Shown here: piece after piece, positions 26,107 to 36,100 of the stretch
How positions within the stretch are numbered: the first letter of the stretch is position 1
Layout: every line of letters begins with the position of its first letter
Assembly: GCF_029960785.1 (NCBI RefSeq)
Contig: NZ_JASBQE010000043.1
Span: 1-64,000, forward strand
Direction of reading: 5' to 3'
Length of the DNA stretch: 64,000 nt
From: Polyangium sp. 15x6
Lineage (GTDB): Bacteria; Myxococcota_A; Polyangia; Polyangiales; Polyangiaceae
Translations under genes and position numbers: made by a program
Notes under the pieces: generated by a model
Databases searched by the model: none
What the model was told of the DNA's origin: nothing
Seen by the model: the letters and a program-made list of their open reading frames with translations, nothing else

Positions 26107-27228
26107 ATGACGCCGATCGAAGAGCTCGCCGTTCTCCTCCGGCCCGCGGGGGGCGGGCTGCACCTGGTCTCGACCGGGCGCGCCGAACAGCTCGCCCTGC
26201 AACGCGCGCTCTACCAGGTCACGACCGACGAGGCCGTGCAGGAAAAACACCTCGAAGCGCTCGCGCGGATCGGCGCGGCGCGCGTCGTGATCCTCGGCGT
26301 GCCCTCGGACGTCGGCGCGGGCTTCCGGCGCGGGGCGAACCTCGGCCCCCAGGCGATCCGCTCGCGCTTGCTCGAAGAACAGCCGGATTTTCCGGCGCGC
26401 GCGGCCGAGCTCGGCATCGTCGACATCGGCGACGTCTTCGTCGTCCCGCAGCTCCTCTCGGACGACATGCTGAGCGAGGCGCAAAAGGCCGCTTCCCGGA
26501 AGGCGCTCTACCCGAACGTCCCCGCCGATGTGGCCGAGCGCCTGCCCGTCTCGCCGCTCTCGATCGCCGAGCGCGCGCTCGATCTCGTGTTTCAGTTGAA
26601 CCCCACCGTAAAACCCTTCGTCATCGGCGGCGATCATTCGACCGCCTGGCCCGTGGCCGCCGCGCTCGCGCGTGTTCGCCCGCCGTCGAAGGAGCGCTGG
26701 GGCATCGTGCAGCCCGACGCGCACACCGATCTTTTGCCCGAGCGCCTCGGGATTCGCATGTGCTTCGCGACCTGGTCCTACCACGCGAACGAGCTCTTCG
26801 GGCGTGATGGACGGCTCGTGCAGGTCGGCACGCGGGCCTCGCGGCACGAGCGGGGCCACTGGGAGCAGAGCCTCGGCGTGCGGCAATTCTGGGCGGAGGA
26901 GTGCCTCGCCAAACCCGAGGCGACGCTCGACGCGCTCGTCGCGCACCTGAAAGCGCGGGGCGTGACGGGCGTTTATTTCTCGAATGACATCGACGGGACC
27001 GACGAGCGATTCGCCGACGCGACGGGCACGCCGGAGCCCGGCGGGCTCGAGCCGGATTTCGTGGTGGAGCTCATCCGTCGGCTCGGCCGCGACGTGGGGA
27101 TCGTGGCGGGGGACGTCATGGAAGTCGCGCCCGTGCTCGGCCCGCGCCCCGACAGCCAGCGGCAGACGGTGGGGCTCGCGGTGCGATACCTCGACGAGAC
27201 GCTCCGCGCGATGCTCGCAGGGCGCTGA
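26107..27228 (+). CDS. Arginase/agmatinase-family (ureohydrolase) protein
   Basis: The 373-residue protein carries the three manganese-binding motifs of the family: GGDHS at 174-178, DAHTD at 204-208 and SNDIDGTD near 298-305. An early LGVPSDVGAGFRRG is also typical. These enzymes hydrolyse guanidino compounds (arginine, agmatine, formiminoglutamate, guanidinobutyrate) to urea or formamide. The third motif reads DIDGTD where arginases have DxDxxDP, and an extra ~40-residue segment precedes GGDHS, so substrate specificity cannot be assigned. It is 43 bp from the oxidoreductase gene on the same strand and may share its transcript. Confidence 0.85.
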   Translation: MTPIEELAVLLRPAGGGLHLVSTGRAEQLALQRALYQVTTDEAVQEKHLEALARIGAARVVILGVPSDVGAGFRRGANLGPQAIRSRLLEEQPDFPARAAELGIVDIGDVFVVPQLLSDDMLSEAQKAASRKALYPNVPADVAERLPVSPLSIAERALDLVFQLNPTVKPFVIGGDHSTAWPVAAALARVRPPSKERWGIVQPDAHTDLLPERLGIRMCFATWSYHANELFGRDGRLVQVGTRASRHERGHWEQSLGVRQFWAEECLAKPEATLDALVAHLKARGVTGVYFSNDIDGTDERFADATGTPEPGGLEPDFVVELIRRLGRDVGIVAGDVMEVAPVLGPRPDSQRQTVGLAVRYLDETLRAMLAGR

Positions 27229-27248
27229 TACAGCTCCTCGCGGACCCA

Positions 27249-27277
27249 TTGACAGCCTTTCGTCGGTGCTGTCTTCT
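27249..27277 (+). promoter_or_regulatory. Candidate sigma-70 promoter for the 27298 gene
   Basis: TTGACA (27249-27254) is followed after 17 bp by TCTTCT (27272-27277), 20 bp before the ATG at 27298, with GGAGGG between. The same TTGACA plus TCTxCT pattern occurs at 3811. Confidence 0.45.
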
Positions 27278-27297
27278 CCCGGAAAGCCGGAGGGTCC

Positions 27298-28014
27298 ATG
27301 AGTCAGATCGAGCGTCGTCGCAAAAATGGGTGGAGCGCGGTTCCCGTCGTGATGGTCCTTGCGATGGGATCTTGGGGCTGCGCTCATCTGCCCAAGACGG
27401 GCACCGAGTCCACGGGCGAGCCGCTCAACGTCGAGGTCCGGACCGAGACGCACACGTACGTCACGCAGGCGAAGGTCGGCGAGGTGCAGCATCGCGATTC
27501 GTCGGGACGGCTCGTGGGCACGTCCTCGCTCTACGAGAATCAGGTCGGCTCGTACGACGTCACGCGCTGGCAGGTTTTTCAGGGCGAAACACCCATCGAC
27601 GATCAGGACTTCTTCAACATCGCGGGCGACACCGAGGCGGCGAACCGGATCGCCGACTATCGCGCCACCGGCGTGACCATGAACCGGGTCGGGCTCGGGC
27701 TCGCGATCGTGGGCGGCGCGGCGATGCTCGCGGGGATCATCCTCGGGTCCACGGTCACGACGAAGGACGAGTACGGCACGGAGTCGCGCCCGCTGTGGAC
27801 GACGGCGGCGGCGACGGGCGGCATCCTCGTGGGCCTCGTGGGCGGGGGCATCGCCTGGGCTGGTTACGCGCGGACGAAGCGCGAGCACCCGATCGACGAT
27901 CCGCAGAAGGCGGCCAACGCCGCGCGCCGGTACAACAAGGAGATCGGCGAGCAGCCCGAGGACAACGACGACGAAGAAGAGGAAGAGCGTCCGCGTCGCA
28001 AGCGTCGCCGGTGA
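27298..28014 (+). CDS. Membrane-associated protein with glycine-zipper-like helices
   Basis: The 238-residue protein opens with MSQIERRRKNGW, a hydrophobic segment and a weak lipobox (SWGC) at about residue 28. The middle is soluble and hydrophilic. Two Gly/Ala-rich hydrophobic helices near residues 138-158 and 165-190 (GLGLAIVGGAAMLAG and GGILVGLVGGGIAW) look like a helical hairpin. The C-terminus is acidic (EDNDDEEEEE) then basic (PRRKRRR). No family is recognised. It converges with the small membrane protein gene at 28016 with one base between stop codons. Confidence 0.65.
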   Translation: MSQIERRRKNGWSAVPVVMVLAMGSWGCAHLPKTGTESTGEPLNVEVRTETHTYVTQAKVGEVQHRDSSGRLVGTSSLYENQVGSYDVTRWQVFQGETPIDDQDFFNIAGDTEAANRIADYRATGVTMNRVGLGLAIVGGAAMLAGIILGSTVTTKDEYGTESRPLWTTAAATGGILVGLVGGGIAWAGYARTKREHPIDDPQKAANAARRYNKEIGEQPEDNDDEEEEERPRRKRRR

Positions 28015-28015
28015 T

Positions 28016-28411
28016 CTAGGGTTTTACCTTCTCGGCGAGATCGAACATCGGCGCGTAGAGCCCGTACATCGAGAGGCCGACCGCGCCGATGGCGAGCGCA
28101 ATGCCGCCGAGGAAGAGGCCCACCGCCATCCCGCCCTTGCCGCTCTTCCGCGCGAAAATTCCCGCCACGCTGAGCGCGATCGCGCCGGCGGCTCCGCCGA
28201 GCGGGGTCACGTGTCCGAGCACGGCGCGCGTCACGAACGGCAAGGCCGCGCTGCTGCCGAACTCGCCGTACATCTTCGCGAAGGCCGGGAGCACGAGCCG
28301 GTCGAGGAGCACGAGGGCCGTCGCGAGCGAGGCGACGACCAGCGCCAGCACGAAGTCCACGGGGTTCAGGCCCACCACGCGGGCTTCCTTGGGGTCTTCC
28401 GGGTTCGTCAC
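28016..28411 (-). CDS. Small integral membrane protein of unknown function
   Basis: A 131-residue protein with three likely membrane helices: near 16-40 (DFVLALVVASLATALVLL), 66-86 (after a VTRAVLGHVTP loop) and 95-120 (MAVGLFLGGIALAIGAVGL). No signal peptide or known motif. It is divergent from the kinase-AAA-TPR gene at 28544 (132 bp apart) and tail-to-tail with 27298-28014. Confidence 0.65.
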   Translation of the reverse strand: MTNPEDPKEARVVGLNPVDFVLALVVASLATALVLLDRLVLPAFAKMYGEFGSSAALPFVTRAVLGHVTPLGGAAGAIALSVAGIFARKSGKGGMAVGLFLGGIALAIGAVGLSMYGLYAPMFDLAEKVKP

Positions 28412-28543
28412 GATCGCTCACCGCCTCGGGGCCGGGAGTGTACTCACGCGGGCCTCGTTGCAAAGCACGAGGCGCGGCGCGTGGGGAAGGTCGGGGGCGT
28501 GCTCGTGATGGCCCGAGCGCGCGAAGGCGGGTAAGAATGGACG

Positions 28544-31500
28544 ATGCAAGCCGGCACGGTCGTCGCGCAGCGATTCGTGATCGAGCATCTCGCGGGCGAA
28601 GGCGGCATGGGCGAGGTGTACCGAGCCACGGACATCGGCTCGGGGACGCCCGTGGCGCTCAAGGTCCTCCGCTCGGCGGGCGCGCAGACGGAGGAACGAT
28701 TCCAGCGGGAGGTCGCCGCGCTCGAGCGCCTCTCGCACCCCGCGATCGTCGCTTGCCTCGGGCACGGCGTGCTCCCCGGAGAGCGGCCGTGGCTCGCGAT
28801 GGAGTGGCTCGAAGGCGAGGATCTCGCGCGGCGCATCACGCGCGGCCCGCTCGCGCCCGAGGACGCGCTCACGATCGCGCGCACGGTCGCGGAGGCGCTC
28901 GGGGCGGCGCACGCGATCGGCGTCGTTCACCGCGACGTGAAACCCCACAACGTCTTTCTCGTCGATCGAGATCCGGCGCGGGTGAAGGTCATCGATTTTG
29001 GCCTCGCGCGGGTGACGGGCACGCAGACGGCCACGCTCACGGGGGCGCTCGTCGGCACGCCTGCGTACATGGCACCCGAGCAGATCCGCGGCGCGCGTGA
29101 CGTCGATGGGCGGGCCGATCTCTACGCGCTCGGCGCCTTGCTCTTCGAATGCCTCACGGGGCAGAAGCCGTTCGTCGCGACAGACCACATCCTCGGCGTG
29201 ATCTCGCAGATCCTCTTCGAGCCCGCGCCGCGCCTCCGCTCGCTCGTGCCGTCCATGCCCCCCGAGCTCGACGCGCTCGTGGCGGCCCTCCTGGAGAAGG
29301 ATCCCGAGCGGAGGCTCTGTCCGGCGAGCGAGGTCGCGACGGCGCTCTGCGCGATCGATCCGGGCCGGTTCGGACCGCGGCCGGTCCTGACCGAGCGGCC
29401 GCCTTCGCTCACCGGCGAGGAGCTCCGGCTCGTGTCGGTCGTGCTGCTCGCGGCGCCGCCCTTGCCGAGCACCTCGCCGCTCGACGACACCGTGCTCGAG
29501 CGGCGTGATCCCGCGCTCGTGCAAGCGGTCACGCGCGTGGCGGCGCCGCTCGGCGGGCGGATCGAGGCGCTCGGGGACGGCACGGTCCTCGTGGCGCTCG
29601 CGGGGCGCGGAGCCGCGACGGATCAAGCCACGGCCGCGGCGCGATGCGCGCTCGAGATGCGGGCGCTCGAGGCGGGGCGGCTGCTCGCGCTCACGACGGG
29701 GCGCGGGAGCGCGGGCGCGGGATCCTTGTTCTCCGATGCGGCCGCGCGCGCCGGCGCGCTGATCCGCGTCGCGCCTCCGGACACGGCCGGCATCGTCATC
29801 GACGAGACGACACGCGGGCTGCTCGACGCGCGTTTCGCGCTGGAGCGCCTTGGGGATCTCCACGTGCTCGTCGGCGAAGATCCGTCGGGCGAACCTTCGC
29901 GGCAGCTCGCGGGCCGGGCCGCGCCGTTCGTGGGGCGCGAGCGGGAGGTCGGGTACATCGAGCGGCTCTTCGAGGACGTCGTGGGCGAGTCGCGCGCCGT
30001 GGCCGCGGTCGTGGTGGGGGAGGCGGGGGCGGGCAAATCACGGCTCGGGCGTGAGGTCCTCGCGTCGTTCCGGCGCATCGAGCCCTCGGTCGAGATCTGG
30101 GTCGGGCGAGGCGAGCCGCTGAGCGCGGGCGCGTCGTTCGGACTCATCGCGTCGGCGCTCCGCGACGCGGCGAAGATCCGCGATGGAGCGCCGGCCGAGG
30201 TTCGTCACGACGCGCTGCGTGTGTTCCTCGATTCACGCGTCGCGCCGGTGAACGGAGAGCGCATCACCACGTTCCTCGGCGAGCTCGTGGAGGCGCCTCG
30301 GCCCGGGGCGGACGAGGGCGAGCTCCTCCGCGCGGCGCGCCGGGATCCGATGCTGATGGGCGATCAGCTCCGGCTCGCGTTCGAGGATCTCGTGGAGGGC
30401 GTCACGACCTCGCGCCCGCTCGTCCTCGTGCTCGAAGACCTGCACTGGGGCGACGGTCCCACCGTAAAACTCCTCGATCGTTTGCTCCGCAACCTTCATG
30501 CGTCGCCGCTCTTCGTGCTCGCGCTCGGGCGGCCGGAGACGCTGGAGCTCTTTCCGGGGATCTTCGCCGAGCGCGAGGTGCACCACCTGCGCCTCTCGGG
30601 CCTGTCGCGGCGGGCGGCGGCGACACTCGTGCGGCGGAGCCTCGGCGACGACGCGCGGGAAGAAGACGTGCAGGCCATCGTGGATCGCGCCGCGGGGCAT
30701 CCGCTGTTCCTCGAGGAGCTGGCGCGCGCGGCGGTCGAGTCCTCGGGCTCGTCGACGCTGCCGGAGACCGTGCTCGCGATGGTGCAATCGCGCATCGAGC
30801 GGCTGCCGTTCGAGGCGCGGCGGATCCTGCGCGCGGCCTCGATCTTCGGCGAGACGTTCTGGCGCGGCGGGGTCACGGCGCTCGTCGGCGACGCGCTCGG
30901 CCCGGCCGAGGTCGAGCAGTGGATCTCGCTCCTCTGCGATCGCGAGGTCGTAGAGGCGCGGCGCGAGGCGCGTTTCCCGGACGAACGCGAGTACGGCTTC
31001 CGCCACGCGCTCTTTCGGGAGGCGGCGTATGCGATGCTCACGCCCGCGGATCGCGAAGTCGGGCATGCGCTCGCGGGCGCCTGGCTCGAAGCCGCGGGCG
31101 AGACCCGCGCGGCCGTGCTGGCGGAACATTTCGATCAAGGCAGCGACCTCGAGCGCGCCGTCGTCCACCACCATCGCGCGGCGCGGGAAGCGCTCGAAGC
31201 CGGCGATTTCGTGGCCGTGAACCGGCACGTGGATCGGGCGATCGCGCGGGGCGCCGCGGGGCGTTTCCTCGGCGAGTGCCTCGCGTTCAAGGCCGAGGCT
31301 GCGCACTGGCAGGGCGCGTTCGAGGAGGCCGAGCGGCTCGCCGAGGAGGCGATGCGCGTGCTCGAACCGGCGACGCCGCGCTGGTTCGAGGCGGCCTCGG
31401 CGTTCGCGATCGCGGCGGGCAGGCGCCTCGCGCAGGACAAGCTCGCCTCGCTTTGCGGAAACCTCTCGGAGCTCGGCGCGCGCGGCGAGCAGAGCGACGC

Positions 31501-32437
31501 GTACATCCAGGCGGCCATCCGCGCGGGCCTCCAGGCCTTCATCGCAGGACAGTACGAGGTCTCGCAGGAGCTCTTGCGCCTGATCCTGCCCTTCCTCGAA
31601 GATCCATCGGACCGCGAGCTCGGCACGCAGGCCTTGCTCCAGGTGCTCGCGGCGAGCCGCGCGAGCCGCGCGTGGCGGTACGACGCGACGGCCGCGCATT
31701 TCCTCGAAGCCGCGGCGATCTTCGAGCGCGCGGGTGACTTGCGGAGCGCCTGCTCGCAGCGCCTCGACGCCTGCTTCTTTTTCATCGACCTCGGCGACGC
31801 CGAGCGCGCGCGCGAGCTCTGCCACGAGCTCCTTGCCGCGGCGAATCGGCTCGGTTTGTCGCGGATCCTCTCGGCCGCGCGGGGGAGCCTCGGCAGCGCG
31901 CTTTACGTCCTCGGCCGGTACGACGAGGCGCTCGCGACGCTTCATGAGGCCGAGCGGGATCTCGACGCGCAGGGGGACATGCGCCTCGGGGGCCTCACGC
32001 GGATCAAGCTCGCCCGCTGCTTGCTCGCGCAGGGAGAGCTCGACGCGGCGGCGGCGAAGGCGCTCGAGGCGCGCCGCCTGCTCGCGGGCATGCGCCGGTA
32101 CGACACGATGGCGCTCTCCGTCCTCGCCAGCATCCGGCTCGCGCAAGGCGACGTGCCCGCGGCGCTCGAGCATTCCGAGGCGGCGATGGTGATCCTCGCG
32201 TCGATCGGTCGTATGGGCACCGACGAAATCGGCGTGCGGCTCGCGCGTGTGCTCGCGCTCCGCGCGGGAGGCGATTCCGAGCAGATGCGCGCGGAGCTCG
32301 CCGCCGCGCGTGAGCGCGTCTCGTGGATGGCTTCGCGCCTCGATACCGAGGAGGCGCGTCAGCGGTTCCTGTCACGCGTGACGGAAAACCGACGCGTGCT
32401 CGAGCTCGCCGCGGAGGAGGGGATCACGGGCGGCTGA
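28544..32437 (+). CDS. Ser/Thr kinase fused to degenerate cyclase-like, AAA and TPR regions
   Basis: The 1297-residue protein has a complete kinase domain at ~8-275: GEGGMG near 18-23, Lys40, HRD at 129-131, DFG at 151-153 and APEQ. Residues ~290-440 look like a degenerate class III nucleotidyl cyclase fold (GGRIEALGDGTVLVAL, AARCALEMR); the first metal Asp is not seen, so it is probably inactive and a sensor. An AAA_16/STAND-type ATPase starts PFVGREREV near 462, with Walker A GEAGAGKS at 492-499 and LVLEDLHWGD near 628. Residues ~870-1297 are helical TPR-like repeats. No membrane helix. The arrangement suggests a large signalling hub that switches by ATP binding. The gene at 44300-48139 is a paralogue with the same order. 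Confidence 0.92.
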   Translation: MQAGTVVAQRFVIEHLAGEGGMGEVYRATDIGSGTPVALKVLRSAGAQTEERFQREVAALERLSHPAIVACLGHGVLPGERPWLAMEWLEGEDLARRITRGPLAPEDALTIARTVAEALGAAHAIGVVHRDVKPHNVFLVDRDPARVKVIDFGLARVTGTQTATLTGALVGTPAYMAPEQIRGARDVDGRADLYALGALLFECLTGQKPFVATDHILGVISQILFEPAPRLRSLVPSMPPELDALVAALLEKDPERRLCPASEVATALCAIDPGRFGPRPVLTERPPSLTGEELRLVSVVLLAAPPLPSTSPLDDTVLERRDPALVQAVTRVAAPLGGRIEALGDGTVLVALAGRGAATDQATAAARCALEMRALEAGRLLALTTGRGSAGAGSLFSDAAARAGALIRVAPPDTAGIVIDETTRGLLDARFALERLGDLHVLVGEDPSGEPSRQLAGRAAPFVGREREVGYIERLFEDVVGESRAVAAVVVGEAGAGKSRLGREVLASFRRIEPSVEIWVGRGEPLSAGASFGLIASALRDAAKIRDGAPAEVRHDALRVFLDSRVAPVNGERITTFLGELVEAPRPGADEGELLRAARRDPMLMGDQLRLAFEDLVEGVTTSRPLVLVLEDLHWGDGPTVKLLDRLLRNLHASPLFVLALGRPETLELFPGIFAEREVHHLRLSGLSRRAAATLVRRSLGDDAREEDVQAIVDRAAGHPLFLEELARAAVESSGSSTLPETVLAMVQSRIERLPFEARRILRAASIFGETFWRGGVTALVGDALGPAEVEQWISLLCDREVVEARREARFPDEREYGFRHALFREAAYAMLTPADREVGHALAGAWLEAAGETRAAVLAEHFDQGSDLERAVVHHHRAAREALEAGDFVAVNRHVDRAIARGAAGRFLGECLAFKAEAAHWQGAFEEAERLAEEAMRVLEPATPRWFEAASAFAIAAGRRLAQDKLASLCGNLSELGARGEQSDAYIQAAIRAGLQAFIAGQYEVSQELLRLILPFLEDPSDRELGTQALLQVLAASRASRAWRYDATAAHFLEAAAIFERAGDLRSACSQRLDACFFFIDLGDAERARELCHELLAAANRLGLSRILSAARGSLGSALYVLGRYDEALATLHEAERDLDAQGDMRLGGLTRIKLARCLLAQGELDAAAAKALEARRLLAGMRRYDTMALSVLASIRLAQGDVPAALEHSEAAMVILASIGRMGTDEIGVRLARVLALRAGGDSEQMRAELAAARERVSWMASRLDTEEARQRFLSRVTENRRVLELAAEEGITGG

Positions 32438-32440
32438 AGC

Positions 32441-33064
32441 TCAGCCGCAGCCGCCTTCGACCGGCAGCGCATCGACGTCGAAGGGCTCGCTCGTCGGGAC
32501 CCACGGACCCTGGGCGTCGAACGTGAGCGCGCCGTGCAGCGAGATCGAGCAGGGGAACGTTCCTTCGACCACCAACGTTCCGCCGCCGGAGACGGCCGGC
32601 GCGGCGCTCATCGGTTGCGGGGGAAAACCTCCCGGCGTGGCGCAATCGCTCGCCTGGTTCGTCACGTCCGCATACGAGACGACCCACGGGGCCGTGGCCT
32701 CGATTGCGATCGTCGAGGTCGTGCCCATCTCGACGAAGAGGCGGAAGCAGACGTTCCGCGCGGGATCGGCCTTGAAGACGATGAACCGCGGGACGTGCGT
32801 GAACAGGTTCGACGCGGAGTATTCGACGTCGCTGCCGCCGCCGCCCGCGCCGCCGCTTCCGCCACCGCCTCCGGCGCCGCCTTCGCCTCCGGCGCCGCCC
32901 ACGCCGCCGCTGCCGCCTTCGCCGTCGCCTCCGCCGCCGCTGGCGGCTTCCCCACCACTTCCCTGGTTCGTGTCCTTGATCTCGCCCTTGCATGCGAGCA
33001 GGGCGAGCGCGAGGACGGCGTTTGCCGCGATGAACGGTGCGGATCGAAAGGAAGAAAGGCGCAT
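32441..33064 (-). CDS. Gly-rich-spacer lipoprotein of unknown function
   Basis: The start at 33064 (MRLSSFRSAPFIAAN) gives a signal peptide and lipobox LLAC at about residue 25. A ~55-residue spacer of Gly with Ser, Ala and Glu follows, then a compact ~125-residue beta domain (SNLFTHVPRFIVFKADP, RLFVEMGTTSTIAI, LVVEGTFPCSISL) with four to five Cys. No family is recognised; the domain may be a carbohydrate- or protein-binding sandwich. It converges with the kinase gene, the stops being 3 bp apart, and is divergent from the vWA gene at 33195. Confidence 0.7.
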   Translation of the reverse strand: MRLSSFRSAPFIAANAVLALALLACKGEIKDTNQGSGGEAASGGGGDGEGGSGGVGGAGGEGGAGGGGGSGGAGGGGSDVEYSASNLFTHVPRFIVFKADPARNVCFRLFVEMGTTSTIAIEATAPWVVSYADVTNQASDCATPGGFPPQPMSAAPAVSGGGTLVVEGTFPCSISLHGALTFDAQGPWVPTSEPFDVDALPVEGGCG

Positions 33065-33194
33065 GGTGAGACCTCCGGCTGTCCTTCGCCGATGGTACGC
33101 CGCGCACCGAAGAGCGTCACGCGATCGCGATTGCAAACCTCCCGCTGCGACCATGGACAATCGGACGCGGCCTCCTCTAGATTGCTCTGCTGGC

Positions 33195-36100
33195 ATGTTA
33201 CGCTTTCGCGCCTACGCGTGCGCCTTCGCGGTGCTCGCCGTTCTCCTCCTCCTCGGTCCGCGTGCCTACGCCGCGGACCTGATCCTCGACGGCAGCGTCG
33301 CCGGGCCCGCGGTGTGCCCCGACGGCGGCACGCCCGTGGATCGACTCTGCCAGGTCAACGCGACCCCCGCGCAGAACGTCGCCTGTCGTTACGGCGGTGA
33401 AAAAACGTTCGGCGTCGTGTCCTTGACCAAGGGCGCTCTCGTCTGCGTCGCCCCCTACGACGGGACGAACAAGACCACCACGGGCAACCTCGTCCTCAAA
33501 GCCAACCAGATCACCATCGACGCGACCTCGCGCATCATCGCGAAGGGCGCGGGGTATCGAGGGCTTCTCTGCAACGATGGCGAGGGACCCGCGACGTCGC
33601 CCCTCGCCGGCGGGCGCGGCGGCTGCTCGGTGCTCGATTCCGGCGGCGGCGGCGCGCATTTCGGCCAGGGCGGGCGCGGCACGAAGGACTGCCAGATCAT
33701 GGGATCCGCGACCGCGTGCGAGTTCCCGCAGGAGTGGGAGGAGGACTGCGGCAACCTCGCGGCAAACGGCAGCTCCTGCGTCGCGGCGAACGATCCGAAC
33801 AAGGCCGTCTGTTACGGCACGACGAACAGCGCGAACGGCGCGGGCGACGGGTTCCCCACGGTCGCGGGCCTGCCGTACCGACACAGCATCTACGAGGTCG
33901 AGTTCGGCGCGGCCGGCGGCGACAAGGGGTGTCGCGACGGCTACGAGGCGGGGCTCCGCGCGGGGCGCGGCGGCGGGCGGATCGTGCTCTTCGCGGCGAC
34001 GGCGGCCCAGAACGGCGTGATCGACATCGCCGGCGGGATCAGCGCCGACGGACACCGCGGCTGCGCCGTCGGCAACGACTCGGCGGGCGGCGGCGCGGGC
34101 GGATCGATCCTGCTCATCGGCGATCACGTGAACGTGGCCAGCACCGCGCGCATCAGCGCCCACGGAGGCCGCGGCGGCGACTCGCAGCCGAAATGCCTGC
34201 CTTGCACGGTGAACGCCGACTGCGGCGCCGGACAAACCTGCCAGGCAGGCCGCTGCAGCCCCTGCAACTGCACGCCGTGCACCTCGAGCGCGCAATGCAA
34301 CGCGCTGCTCGGGCAGACGTGCCAGAACCTCGGCGGCGACCTCGGCTTTGTCTGCGCGAACGGCGCGAAAGAGTGCACGCCGATCGACCCGATGGACAAC
34401 GAGGTCGAGTGCCGCGCCACGCAGAACAACGGCACCTGCGACGATTGCGCGGGCGGCGGCGGCGGCGGCATCATCAACGTGCAGTCGCGCGTCGGCACCA
34501 TCCACCCGCAGGCGATCTTCGACGTGCGTGGCGCGAACGGCGGCATCTGCCCGATCTGCGCCGGCGAGGCGGGCGGCGGCGCGGGCGAGCTCCAGATCGA
34601 CAGCGCCTACGTCGGCGAGATCTGCGACGGCTGGGACAACGATTTCGACGGCATGGTCGACGAGGACCTCGGCGTGATCCCCTGCCCGGACGGGTCGATG
34701 GTCCAGGCGTGCCTGAACGGCGTCCCGCAGATCTGCAATTACGACCCCGCGCAGTGCCTCGTGCCGGCGTCGGACGCGCGCCCGCGCTTCGCGCTCGTGC
34801 TCGACACGTCGGGCTCGATGCTGAACGACCTCGCGGGCAACCCCACCTTCGGCGACGGCTCGCTCGATTATCCGGGCGTCGATACGGGCAGTGATCCCGA
34901 CACGACGGCGGGCAACAATTCCCGCCTGTTCATCGCGAAGCAGGCGCTCACGCAGGTGCTCAGCGCCTTCCCGGAGAGCGATTATGCGCTCGCCCGGTAT
35001 TACCAGGACGTCGGCGTCAACCGGAGCTGCCAGTCCGCGGCGAACTTCGAGTGCGCGCAGAGCTGCTGCTCGTATGACGATCCCTCGGACAACCTCCCGC
35101 CGCCGTACCCCTCGGTGTACCCGGACAACCAGTGCGTCCTCTCGCAGCTCTATCCGAGCGCGGGGTACCCGAACAACGCGACGTTCACCGGGAACATCCC
35201 GATCGGCTGGCCGAAGGAGGCGATGGAGATGACCCCGACCTCGGACTGCATCAACTACGCCGGATCCTGCGGTCCTCCGCGGCGCGGCGCGCAGTTCCTC
35301 GTCGGGTTCAACCAGCCCGTCAACCGGTATCTGAAATGGCTCGACGGCGTCGAGGACGCCGACGCGATGTTCGACGCGACCACCCCGGAAGGCAACCACT
35401 GCTCCATGGGGAACTGCGAGGTGCGTGGCTCGGGTCCGACGCCGCTCGCCGGCGCGCTCCAGGCGACGCACGATTACCTCAAGCCCGTCGTCACCTGCGA
35501 CAGCGCCGCGGCGTGCCGATCGTACGCCGCGATTCTGCTCACGGACGGCGCCGAGAGCTGCCAGGGCAACCCCCAGGCCGCCGCGGCGGCGCTGCTCGCG
35601 GGCATCAACGGAAAACCCGTCCCGACCTACGTGATCGGCTTCTCCGTGCTCCCGAGCGAGCAGACGCAGCTCAACCAGATCGCGGCCGCCGGCGGCACGG
35701 GCCAGGCGTTCTTCGTGTCGTCGAAGAGCGAGCTCGCGAACGCGCTCGCGCAGATCATCGGGCAGAACCAGAAGTTCGAACTCTGCAACGGCCTCGACGA
35801 CGATTGCGACAACCTCATCGACGAGGATTTCCCCGAGAAGGGCCAGCCCTGCACGGACGGCGAGATCGGCGTCTGCCTCGGCGTCGGCACGTACGTCTGC
35901 AAGGCCGACGGCTCTGGCACCGAGTGCGGCATCACGGACCCGGGCGCGACGCCCACGGCCGAGGTGTGCAACAGCATGGACGACGATTGCGACGGCCTCG
36001 TCGACGAGGACGCCGCGGGCCTGCCGCTCGATTGCCCGAGCTGCATCCCGTCGCCCGAGGTCTGCGACGGCGTCGACAACGACTGCGATTTCAACATCGA

